From: Prevotella sp.
Lineage (GTDB): Bacteria; Bacteroidota; Bacteroidia; Bacteroidales; Bacteroidaceae
Reading direction: 5' to 3'
Length of the DNA: 64,000 bases
Assembly (NCBI GenBank): GCA_024682415.1
Contig: JAIKZG010000009.1
Span: forward strand, 145,257 to 209,256
Shown in pieces: positions 1 to 9,723 of this stretch (its first letter is position 1; each line of letters begins with the position of its first letter). The notes below the pieces were generated by a model. That model had not been told where the DNA came from. It searched no databases and was given only the letters and a program-made list of their open reading frames with translations. The position numbers and the translations under genes are program-made.

Positions 1-7
1 ACCTCGC

Positions 8-1570
8 ATGAAGCATCGCCCTGACTGTTATTTCAAAGAGGGTAAGGAACAGATATTGGTAAGTCCGGGAGCACTTGATATGGCAGGCATGATAATCACT
101 CCTCGTGAGAAAGATTTCAATGGCCTTTCTGCTGTCGAGGCTGAAAGCATTTTAAAAGAATGTGGCATAACCAATGAAGATGCGGATAAAATTGTGGCGC
201 TTATCAATGATGAGGAAAAACGGGCTTCTCAGAATGAGGATATGACAGAACCGATGGTTACTGTAGGTATCGTGAGTGGCAGCGAAATACATTTTACTCT
301 TAATAAGCCATATCTTGCCAAAGGCGAGAAAATAGAGGGTGAGCAGATCGCGCAATTCTCAGAGGGTGGTATTCTTTGGAACGGAAGCAGATATCAGGAG
401 TTGCAGTTCATTCCTTCTGGTAATGATGCTTCGTTCACTCTTTCTGATGTTACAATCGGAGTGAATTTCCATTGGGAACGCAAAGAAGCGCAGACCTTTG
501 TCGGCAATCTTAAACTTGTGGTAGACGCCGACAAAATATGCGCTATCAATGAGTTATCAGTTGAAAGATATCTTGAGAGCGTTATCTCAAGCGAGATGAA
601 GGCTTCTGCCTCATTGGAATTATTGAAAGCTCATACCGTGATTTCTCGCAGCTGGCTTCTCGCTCAGATGGAGAAGCGCAAACGTTTGTCGGAAAACAAT
701 AATGTGTTTTTCTCTTTCATTAAGAAGGATGACGAACTGATACGTTGGTATGACCGTGAAGACCATTTGCTGTTTGATGTCTGCGCGGACGACCATTGTC
801 AGCGTTATCAAGGTATAACGAGAGAAACGAGCAAAAATGTGGCAGCTGCCGTGAAAGCGACAAAGGGTCAGGTGCTTATGAGTAAAAACGAAGATGGCGA
901 AACTGAAATATGCGATGCTCGTTTTAGCAAATGTTGCGGTGGCATAAGCGAGGAATATCAATATTGCTGGGAGGATATGGAAAAAACATATCTTAAGGCA
1001 GTAAAGGATGATGCTTCTGATGCTTCATTGAGCGGTAAGGATGAAGAATTGTTGGATCTTACCGTTGAGGCTAATGCCGAGAAATGGATTCGCTCAAATC
1101 CTGACGCATTCTGTAATACTGATGACGCAAAGGTTCTGAAACAGGTGCTTAACGATTACGACACCGAAACTCATGATTTCTATCGTTGGAAGGTGGAATA
1201 CACCACAGAGGAACTTACGCAGCTTGTAAGTGATAATTTGAAGATAGACTTCGGAGAAATAACAGATTTGCAACCATTGGAGCGTGGCAAAAGCGGACGT
1301 ATTTCAAGGCTACGCATTGTGGGTAAAAACAGAAGTTTTGTGCTTGGCAAGGAATTGGAAATCCGTCGCGCGTTGAGCACAAGCCATCTGTATAGTTCTG
1401 CATTCGTCGTAGACAAAAAGGATGGAAAGTTTATCCTCACCGGAGCGGGCTGGGGGCATGGCGTAGGGCTATGCCAGATAGGGGCTGCCGTAATGGGAGA
1501 GCAAGGATATGATTACAGCAAGATATTGCTGCATTATTATAAAAACGCTGAAATAACAAAAATATACTAA
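8..1570 (+). CDS. SpoIID/LytB-domain protein (C-terminal part; probably truncated at the left window edge)
   Basis: C-terminus GAGWGHGVGLCQIGAAVMGEQGYDYSKILLHYY is SpoIID-like; the frame stays open through the 7 nt upstream of the first ATG. Confidence 0.8.
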   Translation: MKHRPDCYFKEGKEQILVSPGALDMAGMIITPREKDFNGLSAVEAESILKECGITNEDADKIVALINDEEKRASQNEDMTEPMVTVGIVSGSEIHFTLNKPYLAKGEKIEGEQIAQFSEGGILWNGSRYQELQFIPSGNDASFTLSDVTIGVNFHWERKEAQTFVGNLKLVVDADKICAINELSVERYLESVISSEMKASASLELLKAHTVISRSWLLAQMEKRKRLSENNNVFFSFIKKDDELIRWYDREDHLLFDVCADDHCQRYQGITRETSKNVAAAVKATKGQVLMSKNEDGETEICDARFSKCCGGISEEYQYCWEDMEKTYLKAVKDDASDASLSGKDEELLDLTVEANAEKWIRSNPDAFCNTDDAKVLKQVLNDYDTETHDFYRWKVEYTTEELTQLVSDNLKIDFGEITDLQPLERGKSGRISRLRIVGKNRSFVLGKELEIRRALSTSHLYSSAFVVDKKDGKFILTGAGWGHGVGLCQIGAAVMGEQGYDYSKILLHYYKNAEITKIY

Positions 1571-1574
1571 GATC

Positions 1575-2900
1575 ATGAAAAAGTCACCATGGGCATGGGT
1601 GCCCTCGCTCTATTTTGCAGAAGGACTGCCAAATGTTATTGTGGCAGAACTTTCAGTGCTGATGTATCAGCAACTTGGATTGAGTAATGCTGAGATTGCT
1701 TTATATACCAGTTTGTTTTATTTGCCATGGGTGATAAAGCCTTTCTGGAGTCCATTCGTGGATATTCTTAAAACAAAACGTTGGTGGATTCTCGCAATGG
1801 AGCTTTTGCTTGGTGCTGCTTTCGGCGGTATCGCATTCTCTATTCCTACATCTTTCTGGCTTCAAGCCACAATCTGTCTTTTCTGGCTCTTGGCATTTTC
1901 AAGCGCCACTCATGATATTGCAGCCGACGGATTCTATATGCTTGGTCTCAATGAGCATGATCAGGCGTGGTTTGTGGGTATACGCAACACTTTTTATCGC
2001 ATTGCGTCAATATTCAGCAAGGGATTGCTCATTTGGCTGGCAGGCTTTTTGCAGGTCGCGTTTAGAGGGCAGATTAAATATTCATGGAGCATCGTATTTT
2101 ATGCAGTTGCTGGTATCTTCATCGGGTTGTATCTATGGCACAACTATGTAATGCCACGTCCGAAAGCAGATGTAGCGAATAAGGTATTGACACATAAAAA
2201 AAACGGTAAGGCAGCGAAACAAAGTGCTGGCGAGATATGGAGAGAAATCGTGGAAACTGTTGTTACTTTCTTCCGCAAGCCATACGCACTCACAGCTGTG
2301 CTCTTTATGCTGTTATATCGTTTCCCAGAGGCATTGCTTTCTAAGATTTCCATTCTTTTCCTTCGTGATTTTCCTCATGCAGGTGGATTGGGGCTGTCGC
2401 CACAGGAATTCAGTTTCGTGTATGGCACAATCGGTGTAATCGGTTTGCTTGGCGGTGGTATTCTTGGCGGAATTCTTGCCAGCAGAGATGGATTAAAGAA
2501 ATGGCTTTGGCCAATGGTGTTGGCAATAACTGTGCCTGATTTGGTTTATGTCTATCTTAGCTATGCTCTGCCGGAAAGTCTTTGGCTCATTAATGCTTGC
2601 GTGTTTATAGAGCAGTTTGGCTATGGCTTTGGTTTCACAGCCTATACTCTCTACCTTATATATTATAGTCAAGGCAATTTCAAGACAAGTCATTATGCCA
2701 TCTGCACTGGTCTTATGGCAGCGAGCATGATGCTCCCCGGTATGCTTTCGGGTTGGCTTGAGTCGAAGTTGGGCTATCGTTATTTCTTCCTTTTGGTTAT
2801 TGGAGCATGCTTCGTAACATTTATAGTTACGGCTTTGATTAAGTTTGACCCCGAGTTTGGCAAGAAGAAAGTGGAAGAAGAGCAAATAGAGGAAGACTAA
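1575..2900 (+). CDS. MFS transporter, AmpG-like
   Basis: Multi-TM protein; N-terminus YFAEGLPNVIVAELSVLMYQQLGLSNAEIALYTSLFYLPWVIKPFWSPFVD. Confidence 0.8.
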   Translation: MKKSPWAWVPSLYFAEGLPNVIVAELSVLMYQQLGLSNAEIALYTSLFYLPWVIKPFWSPFVDILKTKRWWILAMELLLGAAFGGIAFSIPTSFWLQATICLFWLLAFSSATHDIAADGFYMLGLNEHDQAWFVGIRNTFYRIASIFSKGLLIWLAGFLQVAFRGQIKYSWSIVFYAVAGIFIGLYLWHNYVMPRPKADVANKVLTHKKNGKAAKQSAGEIWREIVETVVTFFRKPYALTAVLFMLLYRFPEALLSKISILFLRDFPHAGGLGLSPQEFSFVYGTIGVIGLLGGGILGGILASRDGLKKWLWPMVLAITVPDLVYVYLSYALPESLWLINACVFIEQFGYGFGFTAYTLYLIYYSQGNFKTSHYAICTGLMAASMMLPGMLSGWLESKLGYRYFFLLVIGACFVTFIVTALIKFDPEFGKKKVEEEQIEED

Positions 2901-2918
2901 TTTATATAGATATATTTT

Positions 2919-3443
2919 ATGAAAGATTTTAAGACTTTAGTGCAGATGCGTCGCAGTCATCGTCAGTTTACTGATGAGGAGATAAGCGCGGAAGATGTGA
3001 AACTCATTCTTCGTGCGGCTCTTATGTCGCCTACAGCTCGCGGACAGCGCGCATGGCAGTTTGTAGTAGTAGACGATAAAACGGATATCGAAAAACTCTC
3101 TGACGCTAAGGAGAGTGGCTCACAGCTTATAAAGGGCGCTCCATTGGCAGTCGCGATTCTTGGCGACCCTACATTGGATTGTTGGCTTGAAGATTGCTCT
3201 ATCGCTGCTATTAGCATGCAATATCAGGCAGAAGATTTGGGATTAGGCAGTTGCTGGGTGCAGATGAAAGGTCATGCTCTCAATGACGGCACAAGTTCAG
3301 AGGATGTTGTGAGAGGAATACTTAATATCCCACAAAATCTTGAAGTGCTCTGCGTTGTCGCGTTTGGACATAAGGCAGATGAACGCAAACCACAAAACGA
3401 AGATAAGTTGAAGTGGGAAAATGTACATATAGGTAAATATTAA
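2919..3443 (+). CDS. Nitroreductase family protein
   Basis: MRRSHRQFTDEEIS...MSPTARGQRAWQFVVVDD nitroreductase FMN-binding signature. Confidence 0.88.
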   Translation: MKDFKTLVQMRRSHRQFTDEEISAEDVKLILRAALMSPTARGQRAWQFVVVDDKTDIEKLSDAKESGSQLIKGAPLAVAILGDPTLDCWLEDCSIAAISMQYQAEDLGLGSCWVQMKGHALNDGTSSEDVVRGILNIPQNLEVLCVVAFGHKADERKPQNEDKLKWENVHIGKY

Positions 3444-4210
3444 TGAATGTAATATTGATAGGTGCCGGCAGATTGGCAACTAATTTAGGTAAAGCACTTG
3501 TTCTATCTGGTAATAAGGTAGAACAAGTGTTTAGCCGTACAATGGAGTCGGCTTCTTGCCTTGCAAAGCAGATAGGTGCGGAAGCTATCTGTGATTATGG
3601 GCAGATAAGGGGTGATGCCGACATATATATCATCTCTGTAAAGGATAGCGCATTAAAAGAAGTGATAGAAAAGGCTACAGAGAAACGCAGTGATAAACTT
3701 TTCGTTCATACGGCAGGAAGCATGCCTATGGATATGCTTAAAGGTTATGCCAATCATTATGGCGTGCTTTATCCTATGCAGACATTCTCAAAAGAGAAAG
3801 AGGTGGATTTCAAGCAGATACCTTGCTTTGTTGAAGCAAACAATGACGACGCAAAGCAAGTGATAACAGATTTGAGCAACAGTATTTCCGACAGCGTGTA
3901 TTATCTTTCCACGGATGAAAGAAAATATCTGCACCTTGCAGCCGTTTTTGCCTGTAATTTCTCAAATCATTGTTTCGCTATAGCTGAAAAAATATTGGGC
4001 GAACATGGATTGCCATTCAGCGTGATGTTCCCTTTGGTGGATGAGACTGCGCGCAAGGCACACACAATGTCGCCGAAAGACGGACAGACCGGGCCTGCCG
4101 TGCGCGAGGATAGAAACGTTATGGCTAAGCAACAAGCATTGCTTCCTGATGATTTTGCCAAGATATATGAGCAGCTTTCTGAAAGCATAATCAAAATGAA
4201 GAATGAATAA
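3443..4210 (+). CDS. Rossmann-like / DUF2520 domain protein
   Basis: N-terminal VILIGAGRLATNLGKAL and DUF2520-like C-terminus (ACNFSNHCFAIAEKIL...MSPKDGQTGPAVREDRNVM). Confidence 0.82.
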   Translation: MNVILIGAGRLATNLGKALVLSGNKVEQVFSRTMESASCLAKQIGAEAICDYGQIRGDADIYIISVKDSALKEVIEKATEKRSDKLFVHTAGSMPMDMLKGYANHYGVLYPMQTFSKEKEVDFKQIPCFVEANNDDAKQVITDLSNSISDSVYYLSTDERKYLHLAAVFACNFSNHCFAIAEKILGEHGLPFSVMFPLVDETARKAHTMSPKDGQTGPAVREDRNVMAKQQALLPDDFAKIYEQLSESIIKMKNE

Positions 4211-4284
4211 CGCTTTATAAAAGTTTAAGGGCGTGCATTGTAATATTAAGAGTATTGTAAAATAGAGGGCGTGCAAAAATAAAA

Positions 4285-4803
4285 ATGATAAACTACGATT
4301 TAAATAAGATAAAAGCGATAATCTTTGATGTAGACGGAGTGCTTTCAGCCGAGACTATAGTCCTGGCAGCGAGTGGCGAACCATTGAGAACCGTAAACAT
4401 CAAAGACGGTTACGCTATACAGCTGGCGCAGAAGATGGGCTTGAGATGCGCCATCCTCACAGGTGGAAACACCGAAGCTGTGCGCATAAGATATGCCAAC
4501 CTTGGAATGGAAGACATTTATATGAAATGTGCCGTTAAGATAAAGACATATATGGAATTTAAATCCAAATATAATCTTGCCGACGACGAGATAATATATG
4601 TGGGCGATGATATTCCTGACTATGAGATAATGAAGCAGGTGGGCTGTCCATGTTGCCCGAAAGATGCCTGCAACGAGATAAAAGAGATAAGCACTTATGT
4701 GAGCGACAGGATAGGAGGACACGGAGTAGGTCGCGACATAATCGAGCAGGTGCTCAAAGCGCAAGGCAAATGGATGAGCAATGCAAAGGCATTCGGATGG
4801 TGA
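4285..4803 (+). CDS. HAD-IIIA phosphatase, KdsC-like
   Basis: [10 protein letters not shown] and [24 protein letters not shown] motifs. Confidence 0.82.
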   Translation: MINYDLNKIKAIIFDVDGVLSAETIVLAASGEPLRTVNIKDGYAIQLAQKMGLRCAILTGGNTEAVRIRYANLGMEDIYMKCAVKIKTYMEFKSKYNLADDEIIYVGDDIPDYEIMKQVGCPCCPKDACNEIKEISTYVSDRIGGHGVGRDIIEQVLKAQGKWMSNAKAFGW

Positions 4804-4854
4804 TATCAGAATGCAGCCGGACAATAAACATAGAATGAAGATTTACGGAAAAAG

Positions 4855-5418
4855 ATGAAGATAATATTAGCAAGTAATTCCCCACGCCGACAAGAATTGC
4901 TCAAAGGGCTTGATGTGGATTTCAGAGTAGAGGTGAAGAAAGGCATTGATGAAAGCTATCCTGAGGATATGCCTATAAATCAGGTGCCTGAATATCTTTC
5001 AATGAAGAAAGCTTCTGCTTATGAGATAGGCGATGATGAACTTCTGCTCACTGCCGACACATTGGTGATTCTCGACGGAAAAGCGTTAGGCAAGCCGAAA
5101 GACGCTTCGCAGGCAAAGGAAATGTTGCACTCATTGAGCGGAAAAACTCATCAGGTGATAACTGGCGTATCGTTCACGACAAAAGATAGACAACACCATT
5201 TTTCCGTTTCTACAGATGTAACTTTTAAGCAGCTGAGCGACGAGGAGATAGACTATTACATCACCAATTACAAACCATTTGACAAGGCCGGTTCTTATGG
5301 CATTCAGGAATGGATAGGCTATATCGGCGTTACCTCGTTGCATGGCAGCTATTTCAATGTCATGGGATTGCCAGTGCAGCGCATATATGAAGAGTTGAAG
5401 AGAGAAGGCTTTATGTAA
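4855..5418 (+). CDS. maf: Maf family nucleotide pyrophosphatase
   Basis: IILASNSPRRQELL, ADTLVILDGKALGKPKD, YDKAGSYGIQ-like motif. Confidence 0.92.
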   Translation: MKIILASNSPRRQELLKGLDVDFRVEVKKGIDESYPEDMPINQVPEYLSMKKASAYEIGDDELLLTADTLVILDGKALGKPKDASQAKEMLHSLSGKTHQVITGVSFTTKDRQHHFSVSTDVTFKQLSDEEIDYYITNYKPFDKAGSYGIQEWIGYIGVTSLHGSYFNVMGLPVQRIYEELKREGFM

Positions 5419-5491
5419 AGGCATGGAAGAATTATTTTCCTAAAAAATAGACTAAACAATATATTACAAAAACTATATTAATTATTTTATT

Positions 5492-7483
5492 ATGAACAAA
5501 CTTATAACTACGGTCTGCGCACTGCTATTTACAATGGCAGCGCAGGCTCAGCATGGTTATCCTTACACACAGGTGCCATTCACTTCGGTGAAAATCACTC
5601 CTAACACCTTTTGGGGCAATCGCATCAAGGCAGCGCGAGAAGTTACCATCCCTTTGGCTTTCAGCAAGTGTGAGAGCGAAGGCAGATACCGCAACTTCGT
5701 TTGGGCTGCCCATCCAAGCGACAAGTATGACGTAAGCAAGTTTATGGGCTTCTCGTTTGATGATACTGATGTGTATAAAACCATCGAGGGAGCAAGCTAT
5801 GTGCTCCAGACTTATCCCGACAATCGACTGAAGATGTATATCGACAGCGTGCTCAACATTGTCGCTGCTGCTCAGGAGAAGGATGGCTATCTTTACACCG
5901 CGCGCACCATCAATCCTAAAAAGCCTCATTCATGGTCTGGCGATAAGCGATGGGTGAAGGAAGAAGTGTTGAGCCACGAGCTTTACAATCTCGGTCACAT
6001 GGTGGATGCAGCGTGCGCGCATTATCAGGCTACAGGTTCTGACAAGTTTCTCAACATCGCCCGCCGTTATGCCGACTGCGTGGTTAGGGAAGTAGGCTCT
6101 AAGTCGGGACAGGCAACTGTTGTGCCGGGTCATCAGATTGCTGAGATGGCATTGGCACGCTTGTATGTGCTCACCGGCGAAAAGAAATATCTTGATGAGG
6201 CTAAGTTCTTCCTCGATTTCCGTGGAAAAACTTCTATTAAGAATATGTATAGCCAGAGCCATAAGCCAGTAGTAGAGCAGGATGAGGCTGTGGGCCATGC
6301 AGTAAGAGCCGGATATATGTATGCAGGCATGGCTGATGTGGCAGCGCTTACCGGCGACTCTGCCTACATTAAGGCTGTAGACGCTATCTGGAGTAATATC
6401 GTGGATAAGAAATATTATATCACAGGCGGTGTAGGCGCGCGTCATGCCGGCGAGGCTTTTGGTGCAAACTATGAATTACCTAACATGACAGCTTACAATG
6501 AAACTTGCGCTGCCATCGCTCAGGTTTATCTCAATCAGCGAATGTTTCTTCTTCATGGCGATGCAAAATACATCGATTGCCTGGAGCGCACATTATATAA
6601 TGGCGTAATCAGCGGAATGAGCATCGATGGTGGCAAGTTCTTCTATCCTAATCCATTGGCTTCTGATGGTAAATATGCTTTCAACGCTGATAATACCAAG
6701 ACACGTCAGCCATGGTTCGGATGCGCTTGCTGCCCAAGCAACCTTTGCCGTTTCATTCCTTCAGTGCCTGGCTATATGTATGCCGTGAAAGATAACAATC
6801 TCTATGTAAACCTCTTTGCCGGCAACAATTCAGACATAAAGATTGGTAAGGGCATGGTTTCCTTGTCAGAGTCTACACAATATCCATGGATCGGTGATAT
6901 TGCTATTACCATAAAGAAGAACAACGCAGGCTCTTTTGCCATGCTTGTCCGCATTCCAGGATGGGCACAGAATAAGGTAGTGCCAAGCGATTTGTATCAT
7001 TATGCCGACAAAGTAAACCTGGGCTACAGCATTGAGGTGAACGGCGAGAAAATAGATGTTTCTTCACTTGAAAATGGTTATGCCAAGATTAATCGCAAAT
7101 GGAAGAAAGGCGATGTAGTGCGCATTCATTTCGATATGCAGCCACGATTGGTAGAAGCAAACAATAATGTGGAAGCCGACAGAGGAAGAGTTGCAGTAGA
7201 GCGCGGTCCGTTGGTTTATTGCGCTGAATGGCCTTATAATGATTTCGATTTGTTCCATACCATTATGCCTCGTAATCCAAAGTTCTCTGTTGAGAACAAC
7301 GCTCAGCTTTTCAACGGCATTACAACGATAAGCGCCCCTGTCAGTGTGTTGAGCGAAACTTCCGACGGCTTTGTTAAGACAGACGTGAAGAAGCTCACAT
7401 TAATTCCATATTATGCGTGGAATCATAAGGGAGCAGGCCAAATGGAAGTGTGGCTCAATGCCTCATTAGGTGGTGCTAATTAA
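5492..7483 (+). CDS. Glycoside hydrolase family 127 (beta-L-arabinofuranosidase, DUF1680-type)
   Basis: Signal peptide; YNETCAAIA and GCACCPSNLCRFIPSVPGYMYA motifs characteristic of GH127. Confidence 0.85.
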   Translation: MNKLITTVCALLFTMAAQAQHGYPYTQVPFTSVKITPNTFWGNRIKAAREVTIPLAFSKCESEGRYRNFVWAAHPSDKYDVSKFMGFSFDDTDVYKTIEGASYVLQTYPDNRLKMYIDSVLNIVAAAQEKDGYLYTARTINPKKPHSWSGDKRWVKEEVLSHELYNLGHMVDAACAHYQATGSDKFLNIARRYADCVVREVGSKSGQATVVPGHQIAEMALARLYVLTGEKKYLDEAKFFLDFRGKTSIKNMYSQSHKPVVEQDEAVGHAVRAGYMYAGMADVAALTGDSAYIKAVDAIWSNIVDKKYYITGGVGARHAGEAFGANYELPNMTAYNETCAAIAQVYLNQRMFLLHGDAKYIDCLERTLYNGVISGMSIDGGKFFYPNPLASDGKYAFNADNTKTRQPWFGCACCPSNLCRFIPSVPGYMYAVKDNNLYVNLFAGNNSDIKIGKGMVSLSESTQYPWIGDIAITIKKNNAGSFAMLVRIPGWAQNKVVPSDLYHYADKVNLGYSIEVNGEKIDVSSLENGYAKINRKWKKGDVVRIHFDMQPRLVEANNNVEADRGRVAVERGPLVYCAEWPYNDFDLFHTIMPRNPKFSVENNAQLFNGITTISAPVSVLSETSDGFVKTDVKKLTLIPYYAWNHKGAGQMEVWLNASLGGAN

Positions 7484-7490
7484 TGTAAAA

Positions 7491-7677
7491 ATGGATAAAT
7501 TTTTGCTCTCTGCTATTGATTTGCATTGTTTCTTTGTTTATATTTGCTTTTGAAGGCTATAAACTTGGTGTGTTTCGCATTCCTAACACAAAAGTGAAGT
7601 TATTTATGAAACATCAATTTCCTAAGGATGCAACTACCAAAGTAATAAACAAAAAGAAAACAACTTATTGTGAATGA
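7491..7677 (+). pseudogene. Small single-TM ORF, ATGA-coupled to the avd-like gene; apparently needs a 1-nt frameshift in a T5 run
   Basis: Frame ending TGA 7675-7677 reads WINFCSLLLICIVSLFIFAFEGYKLGVFRIPNTKVKLFMKHQFPKDATTKVINKKKTTYCE*. The only nearby ATG (7491, MDKF...) is in another frame and joins it if one T of 7500-7504 is removed. Stop overlaps the avd ATG (7674) as ATGA. Confidence 0.4.
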
Positions 7678-8039
7678 TTGCAGAGAGCAAGTTGCCGCTA
7701 TACAGAGATTTGTTCAACTTGCTGAATGGCATTCTCGACATGTGTAAGTCGTATTCTAAGTTCTTCAAAATGACGGTGGGTGAACGCACTGTCAAGGAGT
7801 GCTTGGATTTGATGGCGCTTTTCCTAAGAGCGCGCAACGTGAGAAAGAATACCGAAATAGTGGAAGAGATGGACGCAAAATTTGAAATGGTGCTCGTATT
7901 GTTTCGGGCAGGCGTTCAGCAGCGAGTCATTTCTGAAGCTCAATACGCACGCTTCGCCGTGTTGTTGGCAAATGTTGGAGCGCAGATAGCGGATTGGAGG
8001 CGTGAGTGCCATAAGCGCGATGCCTCAGGCGAAATTTGA
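7674..8039 (+). CDS. avd: Avd-like four-helix-bundle protein (DGR accessory variability determinant family)
   Basis: ~120 aa, all-helical, basic; upstream of RT; C-terminal block ISEAQYARFAVLLANVGAQIADWRRE resembles known Avd layout. Confidence 0.7.
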   Translation: MIAESKLPLYRDLFNLLNGILDMCKSYSKFFKMTVGERTVKECLDLMALFLRARNVRKNTEIVEEMDAKFEMVLVLFRAGVQQRVISEAQYARFAVLLANVGAQIADWRRECHKRDASGEI

Positions 8040-8424
8040 AATAATGAGACAGCAGACAATCTTGTTCTAAATTCAGGGGGAATATAATTGTTTTAGATTA
8101 TTAATTCGTGACCACTTGAGTTTTGGTTACTGATACTCCCCAAAGGGTCATCGACAGACTAATTGCGAGTCCGCATTCCTCCTATTAATAAGTTTCGTTT
8201 TCAGGTGCGGAGGAGCGTAGTTCGTTAAGATGAAACAAAACAGATGACAAAAGGCGTTTCAGGCAGAATACCTACCTGCCAGTGATGGTAGCTTATGTTT
8301 CGCCTCGAAATTGTGCCCTTGGCTACAAAAACTCCGGTGCGTCGCCTTGTCGCGCCGCCCGGCCTGCTTTGGAGAGCTTAGTTTTATGAAGCTATAAACT
8401 TAGTATTATTTTAATTTATATAAA
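8040..8424 (+). ncRNA. Structured spacer between avd and RT (candidate RT-associated RNA; TR not identified)
   Basis: 385 nt without a convincing ORF. Possible stems: 8109-8113/8146-8150 enclosing 8122-8126/8140-8144; 8171-8175/8206-8210; 8252-8256/8301-8305 enclosing 8262-8266/8276-8280 (alternative 8272-8276/8287-8291); GC-rich hairpin ~8334-8362; near-palindrome 8377-8403. Confidence 0.5.
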
Positions 8425-9723
8425 TTGAAAGAATTCCCTAAACCGATGTGGCGTTATCTCAATAAAATCGGCGACGAGAAGAATAGTGAGCTTAGCATCG
8501 ACGATGTATTTGCCGCCTATTTCGCTCTTCGCAAAAACAAGAGGAGAACGCCCAGCGCATTAAGATTTGAACTTGATTTCGAGCGCCGCTGCGTTGATTT
8601 GCATAAACGCATAAATGCCCGCACTTATCATCCGGGACGCTCGGCTGTCTTTATTGTTTCCCATCCGATAGTAAGGGAGATTTTCGCCCCTGCCTTTGAA
8701 GACAGGATTATCGATATGATTCTTCAACGGAAACTTGTCCCGTTGCTTGAGCGTTTTTATATCACCGACAGTTATTCTATTCGTAAGGGGAAAGGCGTGT
8801 TGTTTGCCGTGAAGAGGGTAGCGCAGCACATTCGCAAATGCTCTAAGGAGTATACTCAGGACTGCTATATTCTGAAACTCGATCTGCGCAGTTATTTCAT
8901 GTCGCTTAATAAGGAGATGTGCCTTAAAATGATGACCGATTTCGTTTATCGTGAATATAAGGGCGCCGACAAAGACGTGTTGATATATCTTATCCGTGAG
9001 GTTATCCTCGACTGCCCTCAGCACAACTGCCAGAGGCTTACTCCGCCTGACTCGTGGCTCAAGTTGCCGTGGCATAAAAGCCTGTTTAATGTTCCCGACA
9101 ATCATGGTCTTCCCATTGGGCGGATGACGAGCCAGATATGCGCCATGTATGTGCTTGTGCAGCTCGATAAGCTCATAACCAAGAACTGGGGAGTGAGATA
9201 TTATGGGCGGTATATGGACGATATGGTGTTGATACACAGAGATAGAAAATATCTGTTGCAGGTGGAGCAGAAGATAAAGGCATGGCTTGCGGAGCACGAC
9301 CTCAGCCTGCATCCCCACAAGCGATATCTGCAACATTATACAAAAGGTGTGAAGTTTGTAGGAGTAGTAATCAAGCCGTGGCGCAAATACATCAGTAATC
9401 GCACGGTAAGTCGTGCCGTGGAACGCATAAATCATTATAATCAGCTTATTTCCGAGAACAAATATCTCGTGTTTGAGTATGCCGAGGAGTTTGCCTTTTC
9501 GCTCAATTCCTTTCTTGGCATGATTTCGCATTACGACTCTTATAATGTGAGAGTAAACTTGGTGCGTAGGCTCGATGACGCGTGGTGGCGTGTGTTTTAT
9601 TTCAACAACGGCTACAAGCGTGTGTCGGTGAAGAAACGTTTTAGAAGTAGATTTGTGGAGCAGAGAAAAATACATATACAATTGCAAAATGACTTTACTC
9701 GAATTATTGGATATACAAAATAG
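8425..9723 (+). CDS. DGR-type reverse transcriptase (TTG at 8425 or ATG at 8446)
   Basis: RT motifs YILKLDLRSYFMSL (motif A), GLPIGRMTSQ (DGR-like motif B region ending SQ), YGRYMDDMVL (catalytic YMDD), KGVKFVGVVIKPWRKYISNRT. Confidence 0.9.
   Translation: MKEFPKPMWRYLNKIGDEKNSELSIDDVFAAYFALRKNKRRTPSALRFELDFERRCVDLHKRINARTYHPGRSAVFIVSHPIVREIFAPAFEDRIIDMILQRKLVPLLERFYITDSYSIRKGKGVLFAVKRVAQHIRKCSKEYTQDCYILKLDLRSYFMSLNKEMCLKMMTDFVYREYKGADKDVLIYLIREVILDCPQHNCQRLTPPDSWLKLPWHKSLFNVPDNHGLPIGRMTSQICAMYVLVQLDKLITKNWGVRYYGRYMDDMVLIHRDRKYLLQVEQKIKAWLAEHDLSLHPHKRYLQHYTKGVKFVGVVIKPWRKYISNRTVSRAVERINHYNQLISENKYLVFEYAEEFAFSLNSFLGMISHYDSYNVRVNLVRRLDDAWWRVFYFNNGYKRVSVKKRFRSRFVEQRKIHIQLQNDFTRIIGYTK

Noticed and set aside
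8040-8424. Retron msr-msd
   Set aside because: RT carries DGR-type GLPIGRMTSQ and YMDD with Avd partner, and the spacer lacks obvious flanking a1/a2 inverted repeats.
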